Shown here: in pieces, positions 1 to 7,897 of the stretch
Position numbering within the stretch: the stretch's first letter is position 1
Layout of the letters: every line of letters starts with the position of its first letter
From: an uncultured Eubacteriales bacterium
Lineage (GTDB): Bacteria; Bacillota; Clostridia; Christensenellales; Borkfalkiaceae
Direction: 5' to 3'
Length of the DNA stretch: 47,428 bases
Assembly: GCA_900549005.1 (NCBI GenBank)
Contig: URMT01000003.1
Location: 1 to 47,428, forward strand
Notes under the pieces: generated by a model
Seen by the model: the letters and a program-made list of their open reading frames with translations, nothing else
Told to the model about the DNA's origin: nothing
Database searches by the model: none
Made by a program: the position numbers and the translations under genes

Positions 1-2
1 GC

Positions 3-911
3 GTGGTGAGCGCGCTGCGCGCCGGCGTGCCGGGGGCGCCCGCAGAGGACGTCGGGCACGTGGTCGGGTTCATGGGCGACGGCATCAACGACGCGGCCGC
101 CATGCGCGCCTCCGACGTGGGGATCTCGGTGGACACCGCCGTCGACGTGGCCAAGGAGAGCGCCGACGTCATCCTCGCGCGCAAGGACCTCGCGGTGCTC
201 GGACGGGCCGTGCGCGAGGGCCGCCGCACGTACGGGAACACGATCAAGTACATCAAGGTGACGGCGAGCTCAAACTTCGGCAACGTCCTCTCCGTGCTGG
301 CGGCGAGCGCGTTCCTGCCGTTCCTCCCCATGTCGGCGCTGCAGCTGCTCCTGCTCGGACTCGTCTACACGCTCTCGTGCGCGGCGATCCCCTGGGATCG
401 CATGGACGAGGAGTTTCTCGCCAGCCCGCGGCGCTGGGACGCGCGCTCCATCGTGAGCTTCATGCTCTGGATGGGTCCCACGAGCTCGGTCTTTGACCTC
501 CTGACGTTTGCGGCGCTGTTCTTCTTGGTCGCGCCCGCGGCGACGGGCGCCCCCTGGGCGGAGCTGGCGGCGTCCGGAGACGTGGCGGGCATGGCCGCCT
601 TTGCCGCCGTCTTCCACACGGGCTGGTTCGTCGAGTCGCTCTGGACGCAGACGCTCGTGCTGCACACGCTGCGCACCGAGCGAGTCCCGTACGTGCAGAG
701 CCGCCCCGCCCCCGCGCTCGCGGCGGTCACGGTGGCGGGCGTGCTCGTGGTCAGCGTGCTTCCCTACGTTGGCGGCGTGGCCGACGCGCTCGGGCTCGTG
801 GCGCTGCCGGCGGCGTTCTACCCGGTGCTCGTCGGCTGCGTGGTCGGCTACCTCGCACTTGTGAGCTGGGCCAAGGGCCGCTACGTGCGCCGGTTCGGGT
901 CGCTGTTGTGA
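3..911 (+). CDS. mgtA: Magnesium-transporting P-type ATPase, C-terminal part (partial)
   Basis: This is the C-terminal ~302 residues of a P3B-type Mg2+ ATPase; the gene starts outside the window. It begins just before the hinge motif GDGINDA, which coordinates Mg2+ and is universal in P-type ATPases. It continues through the SSNFGN segment, the LPFLPM loop and an IPWD motif, all typical of MgtA, and then the last membrane helices. MgtA imports Mg2+ at the plasma membrane using ATP. The base composition is very GC-rich, with G or C at almost every third codon position, unlike all genes after position ~1095. Family assignment is firm. That it belongs to the same genome as the rest of the window is doubtful. 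Confidence 0.88.
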   Translation: MVSALRAGVPGAPAEDVGHVVGFMGDGINDAAAMRASDVGISVDTAVDVAKESADVILARKDLAVLGRAVREGRRTYGNTIKYIKVTASSNFGNVLSVLAASAFLPFLPMSALQLLLLGLVYTLSCAAIPWDRMDEEFLASPRRWDARSIVSFMLWMGPTSSVFDLLTFAALFFLVAPAATGAPWAELAASGDVAGMAAFAAVFHTGWFVESLWTQTLVLHTLRTERVPYVQSRPAPALAAVTVAGVLVVSVLPYVGGVADALGLVALPAAFYPVLVGCVVGYLALVSWAKGRYVRRFGSLL

Positions 912-938
912 CGGGGCGCGGGCGACATCTGCTGATGG

Positions 939-965
939 GTCAAAAGGGGACTGTCCCCTTTTGAC
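939..965. terminator. Perfect palindrome between convergent genes, likely bidirectional terminator
   Basis: Two 13-nt arms (GTCAAAAGGGGAC and its complement) flank a single central base. The palindrome lies between the stop of mgtA and the stop of the convergent ABC-F remnant, whose TAA directly abuts it. With A4 and T4 at the stem bases it can terminate in both directions. Its compact GTCAAAAGGGGAC core also resembles a dispersed REP-like palindrome. Confidence 0.7.
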
Positions 966-1088
966 TTATTTCTCGGTGACGCGGCCGTCGCGGACCTCCC
1001 AGGTGCGTGTGGTGCACGCCGAGAGGAACCTCCGGTCGTGGCTCACCAGCACGAGCGCGCCGGCGCACGCATATGCGTGCGCGCAGGC
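966..1088 (-). pseudogene. ABC-F ATPase, C-terminal fragment cut off at a composition boundary
   Basis: Read on the minus strand, the last ~35 codons before the TAA give a clear ABC-F C-terminus: a hydrophobic strand LVLV, the switch-histidine motif SHDRRFL, then TWEVRDGRVTEK and stop. In ABC-F proteins (translation factors or ribosome-protection ATPases) SHDRxFL is the H-loop near the end of the second ATPase domain. Upstream the match fails within the palindrome at 1063-1082, where the DNA changes from GC-rich to AT-rich. The other ~500 residues are therefore missing. The fragment is convergent with mgtA and shares its composition. The position where homology ends is approximate. Confidence 0.72.
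1063..1082. repeat. 20-bp perfect palindrome at the high-GC/low-GC junction
   Basis: The sequence GCGCACGCAT is followed directly by its exact complement. It marks the point where GC-rich DNA carrying the ABC-F fragment gives way, within about ten bases, to AT-rich DNA of the clostridial type. Palindromes are common sites of template switching and chimera formation, so it may be the cause or the scar of the join. Confidence 0.6.
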
Positions 1089-1208
1089 CTTTTTTTATTT
1101 GTTCTATATTTTATGTCGCGCGGGCGCGGGCGCAAAAAGTGTAATATTTTCACAAAACTTTCACAGGATTGTAAGTTTTTTACATATATACAAATTTATG
1201 AAAATCGT

Positions 1209-1237
1209 TTGACTTATACCCGCACCGCGCATATAAT
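1209..1237 (+). promoter_or_regulatory. Sigma-A promoter of the pot regulator/potABCD operon
   Basis: TTGACT at 1209-1214 and a perfect TATAAT at 1232-1237 are separated by exactly 17 bp. The promoter lies ~130 bp upstream of the XRE-cupin start and probably drives the whole operon, since no other good promoter was seen before potA. Confidence 0.72.
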
Positions 1238-1296
1238 CTTAATCGGTTATTTATTACTAAACTTTTTGTTTAAAATTGCTAACCGTTTAATAATTT

Positions 1297-1345
1297 TAAA
1301 CCAAAGGTTTACATAGGCGTTTAATGAAACTAAACGCCGCGTTTA
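1297..1345 (+). promoter_or_regulatory. Cluster of inverted repeats upstream of the pot regulator, probable autoregulatory operator
   Basis: Three dyads share the half-site TAAAC[CG]/[CG]GTTTA: TAAACCAAAGGTTTA (1297-1311), GGCGTTTA and TAAACGCC separated by 7 bp (1316-1338), and TAAACGCCGCGTTTA (1331-1345). They sit between the promoter and the regulator start codon, the usual place for an XRE-cupin repressor to bind its own operon. Binding is inferred from position and symmetry only. Confidence 0.55.
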
Positions 1346-1365
1346 GGTGTTTTGGTGATTTGTTT

Positions 1366-1899
1366 ATGGAAATCGGAAGCAAAATAAAACAGCTGAGGCA
1401 ACAGCTCAACCTTTCGCAGGCGGAGCTTGCAGACAGGTGCGAACTTACTAAGGGGTATATTTCGCAGCTGGAAAACGACATCACGTCCCCCTCCATCGCC
1501 ACCCTTTGCGACATTCTGGCGGCGCTGGGAACCGACCTTGCCGAATTCTTCAAAAAAGAGGACGACGAGCGCGTTGTGTTCGGGCAGGACGACTTTATTG
1601 AAAAGCGCGACGACGGAATGACGCTTAAATGGATAATTCCAAACGCGCAGAAAAATATGATGGAGCCGATTATACTCGAACTTCTTCCCGGGGCCTCGTC
1701 GGCAGAGGACTTCCCGCACGACGGCGAGGAATTCGGCTATGTACTTGACGGCAAAATAAGGATAACGCTCGGCAAAAAGGTATATACCTGCAAGCGGGGC
1801 GAAACCTTTTATTACCGTGCAAACACCACTCACACCATTTCCAATGCGGGCAAGACCATTGCAAAACTGCTGTGGATATCCACCCCGCCCAACTTCTGA
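1366..1899 (+). CDS. XRE-family regulator with C-terminal cupin domain, polyamine operon regulator
   Basis: This 177-residue protein has an N-terminal XRE helix-turn-helix (about residues 5-61, with LSQAELADRCELTKGYISQLE forming the DNA-reading helices) and a C-terminal cupin_2 barrel (about 100-172, with a conserved PHDGEEFGYVL strand). This PuuR-like architecture usually senses a small molecule in the cupin and represses or tunes a transport or catabolic operon. I chose the ATG at 1366 because MEIGSKIKQLR is the usual family start and a GGTGAT Shine-Dalgarno-like stretch precedes it. An in-frame ATG at 1324 would lie inside the operator repeats. It is 26 nt from potA in the same orientation, so it most likely controls polyamine uptake. 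Confidence 0.85.
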   Translation: MEIGSKIKQLRQQLNLSQAELADRCELTKGYISQLENDITSPSIATLCDILAALGTDLAEFFKKEDDERVVFGQDDFIEKRDDGMTLKWIIPNAQKNMMEPIILELLPGASSAEDFPHDGEEFGYVLDGKIRITLGKKVYTCKRGETFYYRANTTHTISNAGKTIAKLLWISTPPNF

Positions 1900-1925
1900 T
1901 AAAACCACTTTATAAGGAGAGAACT

Positions 1926-3440
1926 ATGAGCGACACGAACACGATTATCGAGCTTAAAGACGTCTGCAAGACATTCGACGACACGATAGCCGTCGAAAAC
2001 TTCAACCTCGCCATACAAAAGGGCGAGTTCGTCACCTTCCTCGGCCCCTCTGGCTGCGGCAAGACGACCACCCTCAGAATGATTGCGGGGTTCGATTTGC
2101 CCACTTCGGGGCAGATTCTTTTGAACGGGCAGGACATAAGCAAACTGCCCCCCAACAAGCGCCCCGTAAACACGGTATTTCAGCGCTACGCACTTTTCCC
2201 CCACCTCAACGTGTACGAAAACATCGCGTTCGGACTCAGGCTCAAAAAGGTTGAAACCACCGTAACCAACCGCAAGGGCGAAAATGTTAAAAAGCTCGTC
2301 CACCTTTCCCGCCGCGAAATAGACGAAAAGGTGAGGCACGTTCTTGACATAGTTGACCTCGAAGGCTTTGAAAAGCGCTCGGTAGCCACCCTCTCGGGCG
2401 GACAGCAGCAGAGGGTTGCCATAGCGCGCGCCATAGTAAACGAACCCGAAATTCTCCTTCTGGACGAGCCCCTCGGCGCGCTCGACCTCAAAATGCGCAA
2501 AGAGATGCAGATTGAGCTGAAAGAGATGCACAGAAGGCTGGGCATAACCTTTATTTACGTCACCCACGACCAGGAAGAGGCGCTTACTATGAGCGACAAG
2601 ATTGTGGTTATAAACGACGGCGAAATTCAGCAGGTAGGCACCCCCACCGACATCTACAACGAGCCTGTAAACACCTTCGTGGCCGACTTCATAGGCGAGA
2701 GCAACATTTTCAACGGAATGATGAGCGGCAAGCTGCGCGTAAAATTCTGCGGCGCCGAGTTCGACTGCCTCGACGACTTTGAAGTGAACGAATACGTTGA
2801 CGTAGTCGTTCGCCCCGAGGACATTATAATATGCAAGCCCGGCGAAGGCCAGCTTACGGGCAAAGTCATCTCTACCGTGTTCAAGGGCGTGCACTACGAA
2901 ATCACCGTGGAAGTTGGCAGGTTCGAGCTGGTAATTCAGAGCACCGCCTACGCCGCGCCCGATTCAGTAATCGGAATGAAGATTGAGCCCGACGGCATCC
3001 ACATAATGGAAAAAGTTTACACCGAAAACAAGTACGACGGCGTAATCACCAAAAAGAACACCGTGGAATTCGGCGACGGCGAGTTCGAGTGCGACGTTAC
3101 CCAGCTCTACCCCGGTTCGCACCTCGACGAAGAGGGCTACCTCATTACCGCGAGCGGCGAAAAGCTCGATTTGACGGGCACGGAAGTAACCGTAGAAGTT
3201 GGCTTCCGCGACATAACTATGAGCGACGAGAAGGATGCGGGCGGCGCCGAAGGCAACATCATTTCGATGATTTACAAGGGCGACCACTACCGCTACATCG
3301 TCCGCACGGAAGAGAACGAAGAAGATTACGTGCTTGCCTGCCCCGATTTGTGGAACACGGGCGACAAGGTCAGCCTCATCATCCCCGCGGACAAGATAAA
3401 GCTGACGCTTAAACCTGTTACGGGAGAGGACAAGAAATGA
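1926..3440 (+). CDS. potA: Spermidine/putrescine ABC transporter ATP-binding protein, with duplicated C-terminal region
   Basis: PotA energises polyamine import with PotB, PotC and PotD. Visible motifs are Walker A GPSGCGKT (40-47), Q-loop, signature LSGGQ (156-160), Walker B LLLDEP (177-182) and the switch His in YVTHDQEEA (214). The start follows AAGGAGAG with good spacing. Two oddities stand out. At 504 residues it is ~130 longer than usual PotA (about 350-380). The extra tail repeats a TOBE-like unit: one copy has GKVISTVFKGVHYEITVEV and a second, further on, has GNIISMIYKGDHYRYIV. A ~19-residue insertion (around 109-127, rich in Lys/Asn/Thr) also splits the helical domain before REIDEKV. 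It overlaps potB by 4 nt, implying translational coupling. Confidence 0.93.
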   Translation: MSDTNTIIELKDVCKTFDDTIAVENFNLAIQKGEFVTFLGPSGCGKTTTLRMIAGFDLPTSGQILLNGQDISKLPPNKRPVNTVFQRYALFPHLNVYENIAFGLRLKKVETTVTNRKGENVKKLVHLSRREIDEKVRHVLDIVDLEGFEKRSVATLSGGQQQRVAIARAIVNEPEILLLDEPLGALDLKMRKEMQIELKEMHRRLGITFIYVTHDQEEALTMSDKIVVINDGEIQQVGTPTDIYNEPVNTFVADFIGESNIFNGMMSGKLRVKFCGAEFDCLDDFEVNEYVDVVVRPEDIIICKPGEGQLTGKVISTVFKGVHYEITVEVGRFELVIQSTAYAAPDSVIGMKIEPDGIHIMEKVYTENKYDGVITKKNTVEFGDGEFECDVTQLYPGSHLDEEGYLITASGEKLDLTGTEVTVEVGFRDITMSDEKDAGGAEGNIISMIYKGDHYRYIVRTEENEEDYVLACPDLWNTGDKVSLIIPADKIKLTLKPVTGEDKK

Positions 3441-4243
3441 CAAAAGTTCTTAAACTGCGGTTCAACCGCAAACAGCTCTGCATCCCGTATGCGGCTTTCC
3501 TTATACTGTTTGTAATATGCCCGCTCCTCGTGGTCATATACTATGCCTTTACCGACGGCAAGGGCCAGTTTACGTTCGATAACTTCGTAAACTTTTTTGC
3601 CAACAGCAACACGCTGGGCACGCTTTTAAACAGCATTGCAATAGCTGCCGTAACCACCGTTGTGTGCCTCGTGATTGCCTACCCCGTCGCATATATCCTC
3701 GCGCGCAGCAAATTCAGAAAAAAGTACGTGCTTTTGATGCTCTTCGTGCTGCCGATGTGGATAAACTTTACGCTGAGAATTACGGCGCTCAAAGAGATAC
3801 TCACCGCGATAGAAACAAACATTGCGATGTATCCCTTCCTGAACACCGTGATAGGTATGACTTACGACTTTTTGCCCTTTATGATACTGCCGCTTTACAC
3901 CTCGCTTTCAAAGCTCGACAAGAGCCTGACCGAAGCTGCGGAAGATTTGGGCGCGAACGGGTTTACCGTTTTTATGAGGGTTATACTCCCCCTCTCCGTT
4001 CCGGGCATAATCTCGGGCGTGACGATGGTGCTTCTGCCCTCTATGACGAACTACGTAGTGCTCGATATGCTGTATAACAGCACCTATATAATGGGCAGCC
4101 TGATTGGCAGCTACTTCGCCGCCTACGACTGGAACAACGGCTCTATGATATCGCTCATACTGCTTATAATAATATTCATCATTACTCTTGCAACAAACAG
4201 ATTCAACGATAACGGCGAAAGCTCGGGGAGGACGATACTGTGA
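3437..4243 (+). CDS. potB: Spermidine/putrescine ABC transporter permease
   Basis: This 268-residue integral membrane protein has about six hydrophobic helices. The first is near residues 16-38, after a basic N-terminus. The cytoplasmic coupling loop has the EAA-type sequence EAAEDLGANGFTVFMRVILP, which docks on the ATPase PotA. It pairs with PotC to form the membrane channel for polyamines. ATGA overlaps on both sides tie it to potA and potC, so expression should be stoichiometric. Length and motif order are normal for the family. Confidence 0.92.
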   Translation: MTKVLKLRFNRKQLCIPYAAFLILFVICPLLVVIYYAFTDGKGQFTFDNFVNFFANSNTLGTLLNSIAIAAVTTVVCLVIAYPVAYILARSKFRKKYVLLMLFVLPMWINFTLRITALKEILTAIETNIAMYPFLNTVIGMTYDFLPFMILPLYTSLSKLDKSLTEAAEDLGANGFTVFMRVILPLSVPGIISGVTMVLLPSMTNYVVLDMLYNSTYIMGSLIGSYFAAYDWNNGSMISLILLIIIFIITLATNRFNDNGESSGRTIL

Positions 4244-5055
4244 AGACGACAAAAAAAGTTTTAAGCGCCGTATGGCTGGTGCTCATACTCGCCTTTATTT
4301 ACGTACCCATTCTTCTGCTCGCCGTATACAGCTTTACCGACGCCACGATGGTGGGCGGAACGATAGACGGATTTTCGTTCCAGAACTATATAACGCTGTT
4401 CGAGAATGAAGACCTGAGGAATATGATTGGCGGGACGATACTGCTCGCCGTCGGCTCGGCGCTCATCGCCGCGGTTTTGGGCACTCTCGGCGCGATAGGC
4501 GTATTTTATTCCAAAAAAACCGTCAAGCACCTTTTAAACTACGGCAACCAGATTCCCGTGGTAAACGCCGACGTAGTTACCGGTTTTTCGCTGTGCGTGC
4601 TTTTAATCGTGCTGCTCGGCATAGGCAAAGATACGTTCGTTCCCCTCGTACTCGGCCACGTGGTGCTTTGCACCCCCTTTGTGTATCTTTCGGTAATGCC
4701 CAGGCTCAAACAGATGGACAACAACCTGTACGAGGCCGCGCTCGATTTGGGGGCAACCCCCGCCCAGGCGCTGCTCAAGGTGGTTATTCCCCAGCTTCTG
4801 CCCGGCATACTTTCCGGCTTTATGCTGGCGGTAACGCTTTCGCTCGACGATTATTTCATCACCACCTACACAAAGCCCTCCACCTTCGACACAATAAGCA
4901 CCTACGTCGTGAACGCAACGAAAGGCGGCCAGACGGAAATCAAGACGGCGCTGTGGGCGCTCTCTACCGTGATTTTCGTAATCGTGGTGATAATCGTGGT
5001 GCTGATGAACGTAGTTTCCGGCAAAAAGAAAAAGAATACGGAGGAGCGCATATGA
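4240..5055 (+). CDS. potC: Spermidine/putrescine ABC transporter permease
   Basis: The second permease half of the polyamine importer has 271 residues, about six membrane helices and the coupling motif EAALDLGATPAQALLKVVIP. PotB and PotC form the heterodimeric channel. It overlaps potB by 4 nt upstream and potD by 4 nt downstream (ATGA). The lysine-rich tail after the last helix (GKKKKNTEERI) is consistent with a cytoplasmic C-terminus under the positive-inside rule. Nothing is missing relative to the family. Confidence 0.92.
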   Translation: MKTTKKVLSAVWLVLILAFIYVPILLLAVYSFTDATMVGGTIDGFSFQNYITLFENEDLRNMIGGTILLAVGSALIAAVLGTLGAIGVFYSKKTVKHLLNYGNQIPVVNADVVTGFSLCVLLIVLLGIGKDTFVPLVLGHVVLCTPFVYLSVMPRLKQMDNNLYEAALDLGATPAQALLKVVIPQLLPGILSGFMLAVTLSLDDYFITTYTKPSTFDTISTYVVNATKGGQTEIKTALWALSTVIFVIVVIIVVLMNVVSGKKKKNTEERI

Positions 5056-6686
5056 AGAAGATTAGAGTTGCGGCCGTTGCCGCCGCCTGCCTGTTTGCCG
5101 CACCCGTATTTGCGCTTGCAGGCTGCGCCGACACCGACGAAACGGTTGTTCTGCGCGTATCCAACTGGGAAGAGTACATCGACCTCGGCGACTGGGGCGA
5201 CGACGAAGCAATCGACGTGGAAAACCCCTATACGGGCGAAGATTATATAATGGGCGTGAACAGCGTGATTGACGACTTCACAGAATGGTTCAATTCGCAG
5301 GATTACGGCTTCGACGTGCGCGTGGAATACTCCACCTTCGGCACCAACGAAGACCTGTATAACCAGCTCAATCTCGGCGACGTATACGACCTTGTATGCC
5401 CTTCCGACTATATGATAATGAAGCTGCTGGACGATGAAAAAATACAGCCTTTTTCGGCAGATTTTATGAATCCCGACATCGAAACAAACTACTATATAAA
5501 CAACGTATCCCCCTACATCGACGGCGAAGAGGACAGCATATTTTATCAGCACAAGTGGAACGGCATTGCCGCCTGCTATATGTGGGGCACCACGGGCTTT
5601 GTATTCAATCCCGACCCCGAACTGGTAAAAAACGAAGAGGACGTTGCGGCCTGCAACATACTCACCAACTCAAACTACTACAAGTCGGTGACGGTAAAAG
5701 ACAATGTGCGCGACGCATACTTTGCAGCCCTCTCCATCCTCTATGAGGACGAGCTCAACGCGATAAACGCCGACAAAAGCCTTTCGGAAAAAGATAAAAA
5801 CGAAAGAAGAAGCGCCCTTTTAAACGACACCGACGCCGACACGATTGCCGCCGCAGAGGATATTTTGAAGGACATAAAGGACAATGTTTATTCCTTTGAA
5901 ACAGACAGCGGCAAGACGGATATGGTTACGGGAAAGGTCATAGCAAACTACCAGTGGTCGGGCGATGCCGTTTACATTATGGACCAGGCCGACGAGGAAG
6001 ACACCGAGCTGTGGTATTCTGTGCCAGAAGAGAGCACCAACCTGTGGTTTGACGGCTGGGTTATGCTCAAAGACGGCATAGACGGCAACGAAAACAGGCA
6101 GATTGCGGCAGAGGCGTTCGTCAACTTCCTCTCCCGCCCCGACATCGCCGTGCGCAATATGTATTATATCGGCTATACCTCCTCCATCGCCGCAGAAGAA
6201 GTTTTCAATTACTTTGACTGGTGCTACGGCGTGGTTACCGACGAAGAGAGCGAAGATTTTTACGAGTTTGAAAACGTATATGTATACGACGTAAGCTACT
6301 TCTTCGGCGAGGACAGCTATATTTATATCGATATGGACACCGTTGCCGTAGAAAACCCCGTACTGACGCACGATTACGATGACGACGAATATCTGGCGGG
6401 CTATGAAGGCCGCATATACAGCGGCGGCACGATAAGTATGGGCAGGCAGGCCTTCGGGCAGTACCCCACGCAGGACGTTATAGACAGAAGCGTGGTAATG
6501 CTCGACTTCGGCGACGACCTTGCCGCCATCAACCAGATGTGGATTAACGTACGCTGCCTCGACGTGGCGGACATCCCCGTGAGCACGGTAATCATCGTTG
6601 CTGTCGTGATAGCGGTTATCGCCGTGGCGATAGTTTTATACCGTTTCAGATTCAGGATATTCTTTAACAGAAAGAGGACTGCCTGA
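5052..6686 (+). CDS. potD: Spermidine/putrescine-binding lipoprotein with an additional C-terminal membrane anchor
   Basis: This is the extracellular substrate-binding component that delivers polyamines to PotBC. The N-terminus is a lipoprotein signal with lipobox LAGC (Cys25), followed by the mature-domain start VLRVSNWEEYI typical of PotD. At 544 residues it is ~180 longer than usual. The extra length includes an acidic helical insertion after the CNILTN region (roughly residues 215-280) and a C-terminal tail with a clear transmembrane helix (about 510-531) followed by the basic segment YRFRFRIFFNRKR. Lipid anchor and C-terminal helix together would tether the protein at both ends. A longer in-frame reading starting near 4593 lies inside potC and is not credible. 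A strong terminator follows. Confidence 0.88.
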   Translation: MKKIRVAAVAAACLFAAPVFALAGCADTDETVVLRVSNWEEYIDLGDWGDDEAIDVENPYTGEDYIMGVNSVIDDFTEWFNSQDYGFDVRVEYSTFGTNEDLYNQLNLGDVYDLVCPSDYMIMKLLDDEKIQPFSADFMNPDIETNYYINNVSPYIDGEEDSIFYQHKWNGIAACYMWGTTGFVFNPDPELVKNEEDVAACNILTNSNYYKSVTVKDNVRDAYFAALSILYEDELNAINADKSLSEKDKNERRSALLNDTDADTIAAAEDILKDIKDNVYSFETDSGKTDMVTGKVIANYQWSGDAVYIMDQADEEDTELWYSVPEESTNLWFDGWVMLKDGIDGNENRQIAAEAFVNFLSRPDIAVRNMYYIGYTSSIAAEEVFNYFDWCYGVVTDEESEDFYEFENVYVYDVSYFFGEDSYIYIDMDTVAVENPVLTHDYDDDEYLAGYEGRIYSGGTISMGRQAFGQYPTQDVIDRSVVMLDFGDDLAAINQMWINVRCLDVADIPVSTVIIVAVVIAVIAVAIVLYRFRFRIFFNRKRTA

Positions 6687-6740
6687 TTCGTCAAGACTGC
6701 AAATCAAAAAAGTGAAAAGCTATATAAAGTGTAAGTAATA

Positions 6741-6780
6741 ACAACAGCGCCCGCGCTTTTTTAAGCGCGGGCGCTGTTGT
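6741..6780. terminator. Strong bidirectional terminator between potD and the convergent Cdd1/DUF3795 gene
   Basis: An 18-bp perfect GC-rich stem (arms at 6741-6758 and 6763-6780, core GCGCCCGCGC) is closed by a TTTT loop and followed by TTTG on the plus strand. Convergent genes lie on either side. Confidence 0.85.
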
Positions 6781-6816
6781 TTGAATTGTTTATTATAAGA
6801 TGTAATAAATGAGGTT

Positions 6817-7350
6817 TTACGGGTTATTGCGCCTTAAATTTGAAAGCATCTTTTTAAGGTTTTCGGTATTCTGTTCATCGGAAATCGTAGGGTCCTTTAC
6901 AAAGCGCGAACAAGGCAGATTGCCGCAGGAGCCACAATCTTTCATCTTCCTCTCCTGCACGCAACAAGAATAGATTGGGCATATCGGCTTACCCGCATAC
7001 TGCAACCAGAACACCTTTCCCTCTATCTTGCGGCATCCGCCGCATTCCTTCGGGAAACGCCCGCACCCCGTACATACCGCACCGCACGGTGAAGGCTGCA
7101 CAAAATCATCTTTCCAATACCACCACCTGCATTTTTCGGGGTCGGGCGAAGGCGTGTTCACATAGTATTCAACCGCACGGAGCAGATAGAGCTGACACCT
7201 GTCGAGCGTAAAGCCGCGCAGGGCACACTCCCCTGCATACAACTCTTCGGCGCTTTTGCCCTTTAAAGACTGTAACGTGGTATAGCCCATTTCAATGAGG
7301 TCACGCTCGGTGGCCACGCCTATGTTTGGTATGCGCCGAAGTTCGCTCAT
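6817..7350 (-). CDS. Helix-hairpin-helix (Cdd1-like) protein with Cys-rich DUF3795 domain
   Basis: This 177-residue protein fuses two small domains. Residues ~3-65 match the helix-hairpin-helix Cdd1/pathogenicity-locus family (LRRIPNIGVATERDLIEMGY, then LYAGECALRGFTLDRCQLYL). Residues ~85-165 form a DUF3795-like region with paired cysteines (CGAVCTGCG, CGGC, CPIYSCC, CGSCGNLPC) that could bind zinc. The molecular role is unknown; HhH motifs often contact DNA non-specifically. I chose the ATG at 7350 over longer in-frame readings because AAGGCGG sits 8 nt before it. The gene is monocistronic and convergent with potD. Confidence 0.7.
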   Translation of the reverse strand: MSELRRIPNIGVATERDLIEMGYTTLQSLKGKSAEELYAGECALRGFTLDRCQLYLLRAVEYYVNTPSPDPEKCRWWYWKDDFVQPSPCGAVCTGCGRFPKECGGCRKIEGKVFWLQYAGKPICPIYSCCVQERKMKDCGSCGNLPCSRFVKDPTISDEQNTENLKKMLSNLRRNNP

Positions 7351-7692
7351 AAAAGTTCCGCCTTTGTGGTTATTGCAGGCAAAATTTTGTTGCCCGATTC
7401 GATTATAACATACAATAAGTCCCCGCGCAAGGGTAAACTTAACCTTGCCGACTGCCGTGCGAATATTTGTAAATAAATTGAAGCATATTTGGCAAAACGG
7501 GCAAAAAATCGATTGATTTTTTTTTCGATATATTGTATTATATTTGCGTTGCAAAATTAGGTCTTTGTTTTGCGTCGTCTGAGCGAACATTCAACGCAAG
7601 AAACACCTTACAATCCGCCAACCTTGATACAGGTTGCCGTTGCAACAGATACCCGCCGAGGCGGGAATCGCTGATATATTTAAACTTTATAT
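7351..7692. other. Non-coding interval
   Basis: No convincing gene is present. The interval is AT-rich next to the Cdd1/DUF3795 start, where its minus-strand promoter should lie, and holds two short hairpins near the tRNA: CAACCT/AGGTTG (7619-7636) and CCCGCC/GGCGGG (7652-7665). Neither has a recognisable RNA-family architecture. Confidence 0.4.
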
Positions 7693-7767
7693 GCTTCCGT
7701 AGTTAAATGGATATAACAGCCCCCTCCTAAGGGGCCGTTGTGGGTTCGATTCCCGCCGGGAGTACCA
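7693..7767 (+). tRNA. tRNA-Arg (anticodon CCT)
   Basis: The 75-nt gene folds as a full cloverleaf. The acceptor pairs GCTTCCG (7693-7699) with CGGGAGT (7757-7763), including two G-U pairs. The anticodon stem is GCCCC/GGGGC with 7-nt loop CTCCTAA, giving anticodon CCT at 7726-7728, which reads the rare Arg codon AGG. The T-arm GTGGGTTCGATTCCCGC and an encoded CCA are present. A hairpin terminator follows at once. Confidence 0.95.
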
Positions 7768-7771
7768 AACA

Positions 7772-7800
7772 AAAAAGTCCGCAAAATATGCGGACTTTTT
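7772..7800 (+). terminator. Rho-independent terminator after tRNA-Arg
   Basis: AAAAAGTCCGCA and its complement TGCGGACTTTTT form a 12-bp stem with a 5-nt AT loop, followed by TTATTT. It begins 5 nt after the tRNA CCA end. Confidence 0.82.
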
Positions 7801-7897
7801 TATTTGCGTATGCACAGAAAAGTACGGCGAATCGAGTATTTTACCGTCTTGCGGCAAAAAAAACAGCAGATTATGTCACGCATAATACTGCGCAATT

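Noticed and set aside
4593..5051. N-terminal extension of potD starting inside potC
   Set aside because: The first ~150 codons are a frame-shifted reading of potC. The lipoprotein signal starts at 5052 with an ATGA overlap.
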